Source: a bacterium
Lineage (GTDB): Bacteria > Desulfobacterota > GWC2-55-46 > DRQE01
Assembly: GCA_027017505.1 (NCBI GenBank)
Contig: JALUQR010000012.1
Coordinates: 1-6,707 of the forward strand
Direction of reading: 5' to 3'
Length of the DNA: 6,707 nucleotides
In this document: positions 1-5,349 of the stretch, piece after piece
Layout of the letters: every line of letters begins with the position of its first letter
How positions within the stretch are numbered: position 1 is the first letter of the stretch
Notes under the pieces: generated by a model
Database searches by the model: none
What the model was told of the DNA's origin: nothing
What the model saw: only the letters and a program-made list of their open reading frames with translations
Made by a program: the position numbers and the translations under genes

Positions 1-78
1 TGCGGTTGGCGTTACCTGCCACGCCTGAGAGATGCCCTGCGCAAAGAACTGGGACTGAAAAAGGAGGTGGCAGCCTGA
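1..78 (+). CDS. C-terminal end of an unidentified plus-strand protein (partial)
   Basis: The plus frame is open from base 1 to a TGA at 76-78 and encodes 25 residues, beginning CGWRYLPRLRDALRKELG and ending with a basic, Lys-rich tail. It is the only reading frame convergent with the phage operon that has good context: it is open from the window edge and is followed by a strong Shine-Dalgarno and an overlapping ATG. The fragment is too short to name. The basic amphipathic helix would fit the C-terminus of a DNA-binding protein or transposase, and the repeated element-end-like sequence at 187-222 makes a transposase plausible, but that is inference. It could equally be a host gene flanking the prophage. 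Confidence 0.5.
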   Translation, partial: CGWRYLPRLRDALRKELGLKKEVAA

Positions 79-146
79 TGCCGAATCGGAGCCGCTACAG
101 AATTTCAACTAAAAATGGGATTGACTCATTTATGAAGGAATTATGA
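78..146 (+). CDS. Possible 22-codon ORF or truncated gene start overlapping the previous stop
   Basis: An ATG at 78-80 overlaps the TGA at 76-78 (TGATG). It is preceded by AAGGAGGTG at 61-69 with about 10 nt between GGAGG and the ATG, which is near ideal for initiation. The frame reads MPNRSRYRISTKNGIDSFMK and ends at TGA 144-146 after 22 residues. A start this well made leading to such a short product suggests either a small coupled protein or a second gene of a two-gene element that has lost most of its body by deletion or frameshift. No homology is claimed. Confidence 0.35.
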   Translation: MPNRSRYRISTKNGIDSFMKEL

Positions 147-150
147 TAAT
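121..150 (+). promoter_or_regulatory. Possible sigma70-type promoter pointing right
   Basis: TTGACT (121-126) and GATAAT (145-150) are separated by 18 nt in a strongly AT-rich stretch; each hexamer differs from consensus at one position. It would transcribe rightward through the repeats at 187-222 and antisense to the gene at 267-581. AT-rich intergenic DNA yields chance matches often, so this is weak. An outward-facing promoter near an insertion element end would be a plausible role. Confidence 0.25.
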
Positions 151-186
151 TATAAATTCACTTAATTCAAATATTGTGTAAGCGTG

Positions 187-222
187 CGAGATAAGTAACA
201 GCGATGAACGAGATAACTAACA
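187..222. repeat. Pair of 14-bp direct repeats, 22 bp apart, resembling a transposon end
   Basis: CGAGATAAGTAACA (187-200) and CGAGATAACTAACA (209-222) match at 13 of 14 positions and are offset by 22 bp, about two helical turns. Read on the minus strand they are TGTTAGTTATCTCG followed by TGTTACTTATCTCG, so the outer copy would start with 5'-TG at position 222. Ends of IS21-, Mu- and Tn7-type elements commonly begin with 5'-TG and carry several copies of an internal transposase-binding site of about this size. By that reading the element lies to the left (1-222) and the phage DNA to the right. Operator sites for a repressor are an alternative. Confidence 0.45.
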
Positions 223-243
223 AAAAATTCCTGTTCGGCGTGG

Positions 244-258
244 TCAAACGCTGTTTGA
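244..258. repeat. Short perfect inverted repeat downstream of the operon
   Basis: TCAAAC (244-249) and GTTTGA (253-258) form a 6-bp perfect stem with a 3-nt loop, just past the TAG of the last minus-strand gene. It may form part of the transcript end of the late operon. The nearest T-run on the minus strand (bases 229-223) is about 15 nt further on, so it is not a proper intrinsic terminator. Confidence 0.2.
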
Positions 259-266
259 ATTATAGC

Positions 267-581
267 CTATCTGTCGGATTCTTCCGAGGCATTTTTACCT
301 GGTAAATACGCTGTGCCTTCCAGCAGAGAAGGAAATACTTTATCTATCTCTTGCCTCTGTTCATCATTACAGATTATCAGCCACCTGTTATGTGTTAAAG
401 CTACGGTTATGGGTCTAACGCCATGCCCACAGCATGATGCCTCTGTATAGATCCCTGCCTCGTTAAGTGCTGCTATAAGCTCTGCTATACACCTATCCAC
501 ATTGATTCGCTTTTTCTTGCCATCCCTCCTTATCGTCAATACCACATTCCCTTCATATGAGCCTCCATGCCACTTACACAT
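267..581 (-). CDS. Small phage protein with a CCGHG motif (104 aa)
   Basis: The 104-residue protein starts at ATG 581-579, preceded by an AGGAG Shine-Dalgarno at about 9 nt, and ends at TAG 269-267. After a short beta-rich basic stretch (residues 10-28) comes a helix with the pattern DRCIAELIAALNEAGIYTEASCCGHG at about 29-54, written here in outline. Cys31, Cys50, Cys51 and His53 are the conspicuous residues, with Cys2 and Cys71 nearby, so metal binding is possible. Small proteins with an 'hALNEAGI-x-T-x-x-SCCGHG' arrangement recur in phage and prophage genomes, usually without a function. It is the last gene of the minus-strand operon. No role in tail assembly or lysis can be deduced. Confidence 0.8.
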   Translation of the reverse strand: MCKWHGGSYEGNVVLTIRRDGKKKRINVDRCIAELIAALNEAGIYTEASCCGHGVRPITVALTHNRWLIICNDEQRQEIDKVFPSLLEGTAYLPGKNASEESDR

Positions 582-627
582 CTTACGAAGTCTCCTATAT
601 TTTAAGTTCCATAATCTCGCTAATAAA

Positions 628-647
628 GTTAGCCTTGTGGCGCCAAC
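628..647 (-). terminator. Possible weak hairpin/attenuator between two small genes
   Basis: On the minus strand, just after the TAA of the 656-838 gene, GTTGGC (647-642) can pair with GCTAAC (633-628), six pairs including one G-U, around an 8-nt loop, followed by TTTATT. The palindrome TGGCGCCA lies in the same region, and on the plus strand AGCC...GGCT precedes a run of six T (652-657). The stem is short and the U-tract imperfect, so partial attenuation is more likely than full termination; the gene at 267-581 has its own ribosome site just beyond. Confidence 0.25.
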
Positions 648-655
648 TGGCTTTT

Positions 656-838
656 TTATTCTGGCATCTCAGAGACACACACATACTGAGTTGCGTGTAG
701 ATATTCGGTTATCTCGCCCTGTGGCTCTATCTCACGAATATTCGCAAGCATATCTTTGCCAGTCGTTGCCTTGTTCCAGACATCTACCCGTGCTTTTTTG
801 GTGTCATCCTCATTGATGATGCGTATTTTCATAGTCAT
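656..838 (-). CDS. Small hypothetical phage protein (60 aa)
   Basis: I chose ATG 838-836 as the start, giving MTMKIRIINEDDTKKARVDV as the N-terminus. A GTG at 850-848 is in frame but sits inside the Shine-Dalgarno GGGAGGTG, which cannot act as start and ribosome site together; that site is about 11 nt before the chosen ATG. The protein is acidic to neutral with alternating hydrophobic residues and looks like a small beta-sheet domain: 'MKIRIIN' strand, a middle segment with 'IEPQGEITEYLHATQYVCVSE'. That C-terminal pattern is common in small phage proteins encoded near lysis or structural genes, but no function is known to me. It lies 20 bp after the holin stop and is probably co-transcribed with it. 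Confidence 0.75.
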   Translation of the reverse strand: MTMKIRIINEDDTKKARVDVWNKATTGKDMLANIREIEPQGEITEYLHATQYVCVSEMPE

Positions 839-858
839 AGCTATATACACCTCCCTTT

Positions 859-1278
859 TTATTTATGTCCTTTAGCCCTCTGCCACTTCTCCAGCCCACG
901 CGTGCCTGCAGCAACACCAAGAAGCACCAGCATCGTATTCCACAGATAGGCGGGTATCTCAATCGGTTGAAGCCCGAAGACCTGCAGGTATGGCATGAGA
1001 ATATAGTTGTTGACCACAACCGCACTGAAGGTCAATCCCACTATGGGACGCCATATCCACTGAAGCACATGCTCACTTCGGGCTTCTGCCTGCATGGTCT
1101 GGTTCACCGCTTCTATTACCCTTATATCCTGTTCAATCTCTTTCAGAACAAGATCCTTTGCCTTAAGCCTGAACTCCTCTCGTTCCTTCTCACTTAACTT
1201 TGCAGGCAGAAAGTGGTCTGTGAGTTTGTCTATGACCCGGCCGATTGTTCCATCAAGCACTGCCTTAAGCGGCTTCAT
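859..1278 (-). CDS. Holin, GTA-type 3TM family (139 aa)
   Basis: Probable holin, forming the inner-membrane lesion that releases or times the endolysin. Residues 1-70 are charged and helical. A hydrophobic segment follows after a 'WIWRPIVG' motif (about 78-98) and another spans about 110-126, ending in 'GTRGLEKWQ'. The W-x-RP entry, 'VNNYILMPYL' and 'LWN...LG...GTRGLEKW' match what is known of the 'holin of 3TMs, for gene-transfer release' family (GTA_holin_3TM), named for gene transfer agents but widespread in phages. Only two segments are clearly membrane-spanning here. The ATG at 1278 overlaps the preceding TGA (ATGA) and has GGAGGTG 7 nt upstream. Its gene is separated from the amidase by three small genes rather than adjacent to it. 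Confidence 0.85.
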   Translation of the reverse strand: MKPLKAVLDGTIGRVIDKLTDHFLPAKLSEKEREEFRLKAKDLVLKEIEQDIRVIEAVNQTMQAEARSEHVLQWIWRPIVGLTFSAVVVNNYILMPYLQVFGLQPIEIPAYLWNTMLVLLGVAAGTRGLEKWQRAKGHK

Positions 1279-1565
1279 CTCCTATCACCTCCAAAGACTT
1301 TGTACCAGTAATACCCTCTCTCTTCCCTATCATAGCCGTGCTCAAGCCCCATGTTCTGCATGATTCTGTCTGCCATAGCCTTATTCAGAAGAGAGGGTAT
1401 CATCACATACCTTTCCTTTGATACCTTCTCCTCAACAAACATAGTAGTGCTGCCAGTAGATTCCTCATCTTCTCTTTCCTCCTTTTTGTCCATACATTCA
1501 GGGCAGAGTTCTTTCTCTCCCACAAAGTGTATTCGCTTGCACCTCTGACACAGTCCGATTTTCAC
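1275..1565 (-). CDS. Small zinc-ribbon-like phage protein (96 aa)
   Basis: From GTG 1565-1563 the protein has 96 residues and opens with MKIGLCQRCKRIHFVGEKEL followed by CPEC, a CX2C-X11-CX2C knuckle expected to bind zinc. Next are an acidic stretch rich in Glu/Asp and a C-terminal region including 'LLNKAMADRIMQNMGLEHGYDREERGYYWYKVF'. The GTG is preferred because AAGGAG lies 10 nt upstream; a TTG at 1586-1584, overlapping the previous TGA, would add seven residues but has only a weak ribosome site. The stop overlaps the holin start by 4 bases. Small zinc ribbons can bind DNA, RNA or protein, and nothing here chooses between these. Confidence 0.72.
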   Translation of the reverse strand: MKIGLCQRCKRIHFVGEKELCPECMDKKEEREDEESTGSTTMFVEEKVSKERYVMIPSLLNKAMADRIMQNMGLEHGYDREERGYYWYKVFGGDRR

Positions 1566-1582
1566 GGCCCAGAATCTCCTTA

Positions 1583-1933
1583 TCAATTGTGCTTCTTTCT
1601 ATGCCTGATGAGTTTGACCCCAAATACACCTTCTTCTGGGCGCCACCCCAGATAAAAAGCCCAGCGTTTTCCGTAGTAGGATACATACGGCAGAATGATT
1701 ATCCAACCACCTTTCGGGTGGAATACCTCGCCCCACATCACGAGGTGTTTGCGCCCCTTCATCCCAATAAGATAGTGAGTAAAATTGTGCAAAGGGTTTC
1801 TTATCACATACCACATGAAGTATCTCACCCAGTGTGGATACCCGGACAGATAGTCCACTGGGGGATGAGGGTCATCGTTATTGCCAAAAACAGACCATAG
1901 CATTGCCTTTATTTTCTCAATTACCCATTTCAT
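1583..1933 (-). CDS. Aromatic-rich small phage protein (116 aa), DUF7338-like
   Basis: The protein starts at ATG 1933-1931, overlapping the TGA of the previous gene, with GGGAGG about 10 nt upstream. A short basic helix (residues 1-16) is followed by 'HPPVDYLSGYPHWVRYFMWY' and 'IRNPLHNFTHYLIGM' (about 45-58), then beta-like strands 'GGWIIILPYVSYYGKRWAFYLGW' (75-97) and a basic tail. The R-NPLHNFTHY-IG pattern is a recognisable signature of small phage proteins that I associate from memory with DUF7338; this assignment needs a profile search. It has many aromatic residues but no clean transmembrane helix, so it may be membrane-associated or a small beta-barrel. Its place in the lysis segment makes a lysis-related role possible but unproven. 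Confidence 0.78.
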   Translation of the reverse strand: MKWVIEKIKAMLWSVFGNNDDPHPPVDYLSGYPHWVRYFMWYVIRNPLHNFTHYLIGMKGRKHLVMWGEVFHPKGGWIIILPYVSYYGKRWAFYLGWRPEEGVFGVKLIRHRKKHN

Positions 1934-2100
1934 GCCCTGCTGTCCTCCCTTAACTTCTGTGTTACCTGTTCCTCAATATAGTCCCCTAATCTATTAGCAA
2001 AGTTTATAGGGTGGTCTGGGCAACCGCACCCAGCACAAGGCGCATAAACAATACCGCACTTCATGCAAATACGAAGCTCTACCTTTGAGAGTTTAGCCAT
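1930..2100 (-). CDS. 56-aa Cys-rich zinc-binding-like protein
   Basis: An ATG at 2100-2098 with AGGAG about 10 nt upstream opens a 56-residue frame ending at TGA 1932-1930, which overlaps the next ATG as ATGA. The protein contains RICMKCGIVYAPCAGCGCPD: Cys12, Cys15, Cys22, Cys25 and Cys27, followed by His30, a compact treble-clef or zinc-ribbon-like knuckle. The rest is a charged helix, 'NFANRLGDYIEEQVTQKL'. The ribosome site, stop-start overlap and organised CX2C pairs argue that it is real despite its length. Function unknown; binding of nucleic acid or protein is plausible. Confidence 0.78.
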   Translation of the reverse strand: MAKLSKVELRICMKCGIVYAPCAGCGCPDHPINFANRLGDYIEEQVTQKLREDSRA

Positions 2101-2157
2101 TCTATACCTGCTCCTGGTCCGCCATTATCATGACATATATGCCCGGCCCTGAACTGT

Positions 2158-2184
2158 ATTATATGTGTTCCTTCATTCTGGCAA
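2158..2184 (-). promoter_or_regulatory. Possible internal promoter after the amidase gene
   Basis: On the minus strand a perfect TATAAT (2163-2158) lies in the 72-bp gap between the amidase stop and the 56-aa gene. TTGCCA (2184-2179), one mismatch from the -35 consensus, sits 15 nt upstream, which is short of the ideal 17. This gap is one of the few intergenic spaces inside the operon. The promoter could raise transcription of the small genes and holin independently of the tail genes. The -35 overlaps the end of the amidase coding sequence. Confidence 0.3.
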
Positions 2185-2646
2185 CAGGTCCTGTCTGCAC
2201 ACCTGACTTCCTCCACCAAGCACCTTTTTCAATACCGCCTGAATATCAAAGTTTGGGCAGCTCTTATGGAGATTAAACTCCCTGTGTCCATAGACATCTT
2301 CAAGCCCCAAGGAAAACCTATTCATAAGCTCCTTTAGAAGAGAGGGCAGAGCATAAAACAGCTGTCTTTCACTGAAAAGCCTGTTTCCTATGAGGCATAT
2401 CCCTATGCTTGTTTTGTTGTAGCCCCTACAATGTGCGCCCACCTCATCAAGGGGTCTGCCGATTTCTATAAGACCGTCATCGTCTTCCCTGTAGACTCCC
2501 TTTCTTCTATAGCCATTCAGTATGACATAATGATACCCTATCATCTTGAAGCCCCTTTCCCTGTGCCATTGGTCTATGAGTTGGGCATCACCAAAGTCGG
2601 AAGCACTGCAATGGACTATGATTTTGTCTATCTCGCGCATACGCAT
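2173..2646 (-). CDS. N-acetylmuramoyl-L-alanine amidase endolysin (Amidase_2, 157 aa)
   Basis: Zinc amidase that cleaves the lactyl-amide bond between N-acetylmuramic acid and L-alanine in peptidoglycan. At 157 residues it is a single-domain enzyme of about T7 lysozyme size. The zinc ligands are His12 ('IIVHCSAS'), His121 ('YGHREFN') and Cys130 ('HKSCPNFD'). The catalytic pair expected from T7 lysozyme is Tyr38 ('GYHYVI') and Lys128, all present at the right spacing. 'EVGAHCRGYNKTSIGICLIGN' (68-88) is the typical central motif. There is no signal peptide, so export would need the holin. Start codons ATG 2646 or 2640 are both possible; neither has a clear Shine-Dalgarno, and the start lies 4 nt past the previous TGA, suggesting re-initiation. 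A tail 'GGGSQVCRQDLLPE' follows the domain. Confidence 0.93.
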   Translation of the reverse strand: MRMREIDKIIVHCSASDFGDAQLIDQWHRERGFKMIGYHYVILNGYRRKGVYREDDDGLIEIGRPLDEVGAHCRGYNKTSIGICLIGNRLFSERQLFYALPSLLKELMNRFSLGLEDVYGHREFNLHKSCPNFDIQAVLKKVLGGGSQVCRQDLLPE

Positions 2647-2650
2647 GTAC

Positions 2651-3022
2651 TCATGATTTTGGATACTTAGCCTTAACAGCTTCTATACGGGCAAGCATAC
2701 CCTCAGGGGTATTCTCATCCAGGGTGGGGTCAGCCAGAAGCCCCATACCCCTGAGAGCCTTCCAGAGAGTATCGAGCTGATCCCCAACAGCCGGATATTC
2801 TCTTTTGCGCTTATCTCTGTATTCCGTAAGTGCCTTCTTCTCAAGATAGCGCTGATATGCCTGTTCAAGTTCTGTCTGTGTGGGTTCCGGCACCGGGTTA
2901 CCATTTACATCCTTCACATTCCATTCCCTTATGTATGGACCCTTTCCGTCATCCTGCAGCACAAAGTCTCTTTCTGCTTCTGCCTCTGGAAAAAGCTCCT
3001 TTATTGCATGGTACAGTTCCAT
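2651..3022 (-). CDS. XkdW-like phage protein (123 aa)
   Basis: The ATG at 3022-3020 follows AGGAGG, which is built into the stop codon of the tape measure gene (TAGGAGG). The 123-residue protein has an N-terminal region with 'DDGKGPYIREWNV' (25-36), a helix 'TELEQAYQRYLEK' (50-62), then 'REYPAVGDQLDTLWKAL' (74-90) and 'LARIEAVKAKYP' (110-121). The EYP-x-x-x-DQLD-x-LWK motif is characteristic of small phage proteins of the XkdW type and of related proteins encoded next to tail fibre genes; the exact function is not established. In Bacillus PBSX, XkdW follows the tail-fibre-like protein XkdV, but here it directly follows the tape measure gene. Confidence 0.75.
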   Translation of the reverse strand: MELYHAIKELFPEAEAERDFVLQDDGKGPYIREWNVKDVNGNPVPEPTQTELEQAYQRYLEKKALTEYRDKRKREYPAVGDQLDTLWKALRGMGLLADPTLDENTPEGMLARIEAVKAKYPKS

Positions 3023-3031
3023 CTCTACCTC

Positions 3032-5065
3032 CTACATTATCTCGATATTTCTCTCCACCGCCCGCTTTATGGCAGGCGCAATCTTCTCTTCAACGAGTCG
3101 CTCCCACTCCTCATCACTGCCAGTAAGAGGGCTGTTTATGTGAATTGTTATGTTGGGAGATGGTTGTGGAGAGCGAGCAGGTCCTGTGAAACCATCTCCA
3201 GGAGATCTTCCACCTGTAGCATACATACCTCCACCTGTGCCTCCTCCTCCACCTGTACCTCCAGGCCTCATGGCTCTTATCTGCTGAACCCTTGCCATAC
3301 CCTGTGCCAGAACAGCCGCAGCGGCAGCCACATTGAACGGATAGGGAAGACTTGCCAGGGTACGGTTGAATGCAGTGTATGTATCCATCAGTGCCTGTGC
3401 GATGTTAAATGCCTTCATCATCGTAAAGAGCTTCTTGTTTGAAGAGCCAGCGATGGTGTACAGGTTGTTGAAGAACTTTCCTGTCTCGCCGAGTGTAGAG
3501 GAATACATCTGTAATCTCAAACCCTGTTCGGTCTGAATAAACTGTCTCTTCAGTGCACTGTATTGAGCCTCCAGCTGAGCCTCGTTCTGGAGGCTCGTTG
3601 CAATGATGATACTGCGCTGGTTATAGTATTCCTGTAGCCTTGCAAGCCCTTCCTGATAGTCCTTGTAAGCAGATTCCATAGGACTTTCCATGCCGACTAC
3701 AGGCAGAGCTACTGGTCTCCTCTTCAGCGCGGAGAGCTTTTTTACGAACTCTTCAGGCAATTCAGGTTTGGTAATAGTAGTTACTGCCTTTGTGGCTTTG
3801 CTCGTCTTTTGTGCTTCGCTCCTGAGGGAGGCAAGTTTCTCTCTGAGTTTGACGATCAGTTCTCCTGCCTGCTCCCATGGTAGATTTTCGGAAAGTCTGA
3901 AAAGTTCCCTCCTGGTTTTCGCAAGATCCTCCTGGTATCCCTGAATAATCGCTCTCTGCTCGTTCCCGATGCGCCTCGATGTTTCGAGCCATCCCTCCAG
4001 AGCGGATCTTACTGCACTAACCCCTGGAACCCAGGAGGGGAGTTTCTTTGCCAGTGAGGCAAAACTCTCAATAAGCGAAGTAAGTGCTGTCCTAATCTTG
4101 TGGAGTCCTTTCCAAAGGGGTATGGCCACGACCGCATAAAAGATCTCTTTCAACTGTACCCATATAAGACGAAACCCTCTGAATGTAGAGGCAAGGAGCC
4201 CCACTGTGAATATGACCTTCTCAAGAGCTGATATGATTCTGTTACTCATCGCCGTTGCCCATGCGGTATCCTTTCCAGCCTTCTTGAGCTCATTGATCTT
4301 GTCTATGAGCATCCCCACTCCGCCCTTTACATAATCGAACACCCCTGCATCTGCTATATCGGTACGGAGCTGGAACCACGTATCCGCCAACATGCTCATC
4401 AAGCCACGCCACGTCTTTGCAAGTTCCACTGTTGCTCCACGGAACTTTGAGCCCACCTTCTTCCATGCTTCCATGAGCCTTTTCCGTGTCTCCTCAGCGG
4501 TGTAGCTCACACCTGCCTTGAATCCCAGCATCGCAAGGGTACCTCTTTCTCGGAACATGTCGGCAGCCGCGGCACCGGCACTGTACATCCTTATGACCTG
4601 CCCCGTTGCCTCTGTGATGGTATAACCGGCCGCTGCTGCAAGGTCTCCAATGAGTGGCAGCCACTCCATGATTTTCTCAACACCACCCTTTACGACACCC
4701 GCAAGCTGTGTACCTGCCTCCATTATCTCCTCGTATGTAAAGGGCACTCTGCCTGCGTATTCGTTGAGTTTCTGGAACAATCGTACCCCTTCTTCCTGTG
4801 AGCCAAGGAGGTATTTAAGCCTGACCCTGTAGTTTTCTGTCTTGCTTCCTGCGTCTATCAGTGCGCTCGAAAATTTTTTGAGTCCATATGTAACGCCGAG
4901 ACCCACGATGGCTGTCTTGAGGTTGAATACCGCTTTCTCAAGGGCAAACACATGGGTGCGCATACGCTCCATATTTTTCACAAAGATCGCCCTTGCCCGC
5001 TCAATGCCAGCGGTGGCGGAATTTCTGAATATGAGCCTTATCTCTGCTGTGTTGGCGACTGCCAT
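3032..5065 (-). CDS. Phage tail tape measure protein (677 aa)
   Basis: Scaffold that sets tail length and is injected or released during DNA entry. The start ATG 5065-5063 has GAGAGG about 5 nt upstream and lies inside the end of the chaperone extension (28-bp overlap). Residues 1-66 form a helical leader; 80-130 contain 'RLKYLLGSQEEGVRLFQKLNEYAG' and 'TYEEIMEAGTQLAG', typical of the conserved tape measure N-terminal domain. 'MSMLADTWFQLRTDIADAGVFDYV' (224-246) is another family-like block. Hydrophobic stretches lie near 285-320, long helices at about 370-560, a Gly-rich linker near 603-625, and a C-terminal 'NITIHINSPLTGSDEEWERLVEE' block ending at a TAG. With the usual rule of about 1.5 angstrom per residue the tail would be about 100 nm. 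No soluble lytic domain is visible. Confidence 0.93.
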   Translation of the reverse strand: MAVANTAEIRLIFRNSATAGIERARAIFVKNMERMRTHVFALEKAVFNLKTAIVGLGVTYGLKKFSSALIDAGSKTENYRVRLKYLLGSQEEGVRLFQKLNEYAGRVPFTYEEIMEAGTQLAGVVKGGVEKIMEWLPLIGDLAAAAGYTITEATGQVIRMYSAGAAAADMFRERGTLAMLGFKAGVSYTAEETRKRLMEAWKKVGSKFRGATVELAKTWRGLMSMLADTWFQLRTDIADAGVFDYVKGGVGMLIDKINELKKAGKDTAWATAMSNRIISALEKVIFTVGLLASTFRGFRLIWVQLKEIFYAVVAIPLWKGLHKIRTALTSLIESFASLAKKLPSWVPGVSAVRSALEGWLETSRRIGNEQRAIIQGYQEDLAKTRRELFRLSENLPWEQAGELIVKLREKLASLRSEAQKTSKATKAVTTITKPELPEEFVKKLSALKRRPVALPVVGMESPMESAYKDYQEGLARLQEYYNQRSIIIATSLQNEAQLEAQYSALKRQFIQTEQGLRLQMYSSTLGETGKFFNNLYTIAGSSNKKLFTMMKAFNIAQALMDTYTAFNRTLASLPYPFNVAAAAAVLAQGMARVQQIRAMRPGGTGGGGGTGGGMYATGGRSPGDGFTGPARSPQPSPNITIHINSPLTGSDEEWERLVEEKIAPAIKRAVERNIEIM

Positions 5066-5349
5066 TGTATCCTCTCAAAGTATTCTTCCAGTATACGCAG
5101 GGCCCTCCACTCTGCGAATGTCAGATCATTCTTCTCAAAGGGATACCCAGCTTTCTTGAGTTCATACAACATGATCATGTTGTTGTACCATGCCATGAAT
5201 ATATCGTCGTATCGCCTCAGGACCCCCTCGAATCTGCATCCCTTGCACCTTTCAGAAGGATCTTCCCCATCCTCCACGAGATCCTCGTAACAGGACTCAC
5301 ACTTTTCTTTCAGGTCGTACAGCTTCTTTTCGAGGAAGTCCCTCAGGAG
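5038..5349 (-). CDS. T-like extension of the tail assembly chaperone, expressed by -1 frameshift
   Basis: This frame continues the chaperone after a -1 slip at 5355-5349. It adds 103 residues beginning LLRDFLEKKLYDLKEKCESC and ending at TAA 5040-5038, for a fusion of about 219 aa. No ATG with a ribosome site opens it independently; an in-frame GTG at 5277 lies in the middle of an apparent domain. By analogy with lambda gpGT the extension would bind tape measure protein and tube subunits during tail assembly. Four cysteines at extension residues 17, 20, 35 and 38 form CX2C-X14-CX2C, suggesting a zinc knuckle. The helical part includes 'YDDIFMAWYNNMIMLYELKKAG' and 'TFAEWRALRILEEYFERIQW', the latter a familiar ending for such proteins. 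Confidence 0.82.
   Translation of the reverse strand, partial: LLRDFLEKKLYDLKEKCESCYEDLVEDGEDPSERCKGCRFEGVLRRYDDIFMAWYNNMIMLYELKKAGYPFEKNDLTFAEWRALRILEEYFERIQWQSPTQQR

Noticed and set aside
810..1025. Minus-strand 71-aa frame overlapping the holin
   Set aside because: Out-of-frame shadow of the holin gene and the adjacent gap, lacking a ribosome site.
502..1363. Plus-strand ORFs opposite the small genes and holin
   Set aside because: Antisense to well-supported genes with Shine-Dalgarno sites and overlaps; composition is shadow-like.
2101..2172. A very short minus-strand peptide (MIMADQEQV) in the gap after the amidase
   Set aside because: Only nine codons, no convincing ribosome site; it merely contains the ribosome site of the 56-aa gene.
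3210..3256. Three copies of CCACCTGT, a possible repeat array
   Set aside because: Spacings of 21 and 18 bp are codon multiples; they encode the Thr-Gly-Gly repeats of the tape measure linker.
3008..3442. Plus-strand ORF of 144 aa opposite the tape measure 3' end
   Set aside because: Ser/Cys/Thr-rich antisense shadow of the Gly-rich coding region, with no ribosome site or family features.
5038..5277. Independent gene starting at the GTG at 5277
   Set aside because: The frame extends upstream to the slippery site with a CX2C pair that would be split off; the frameshift explains it better.
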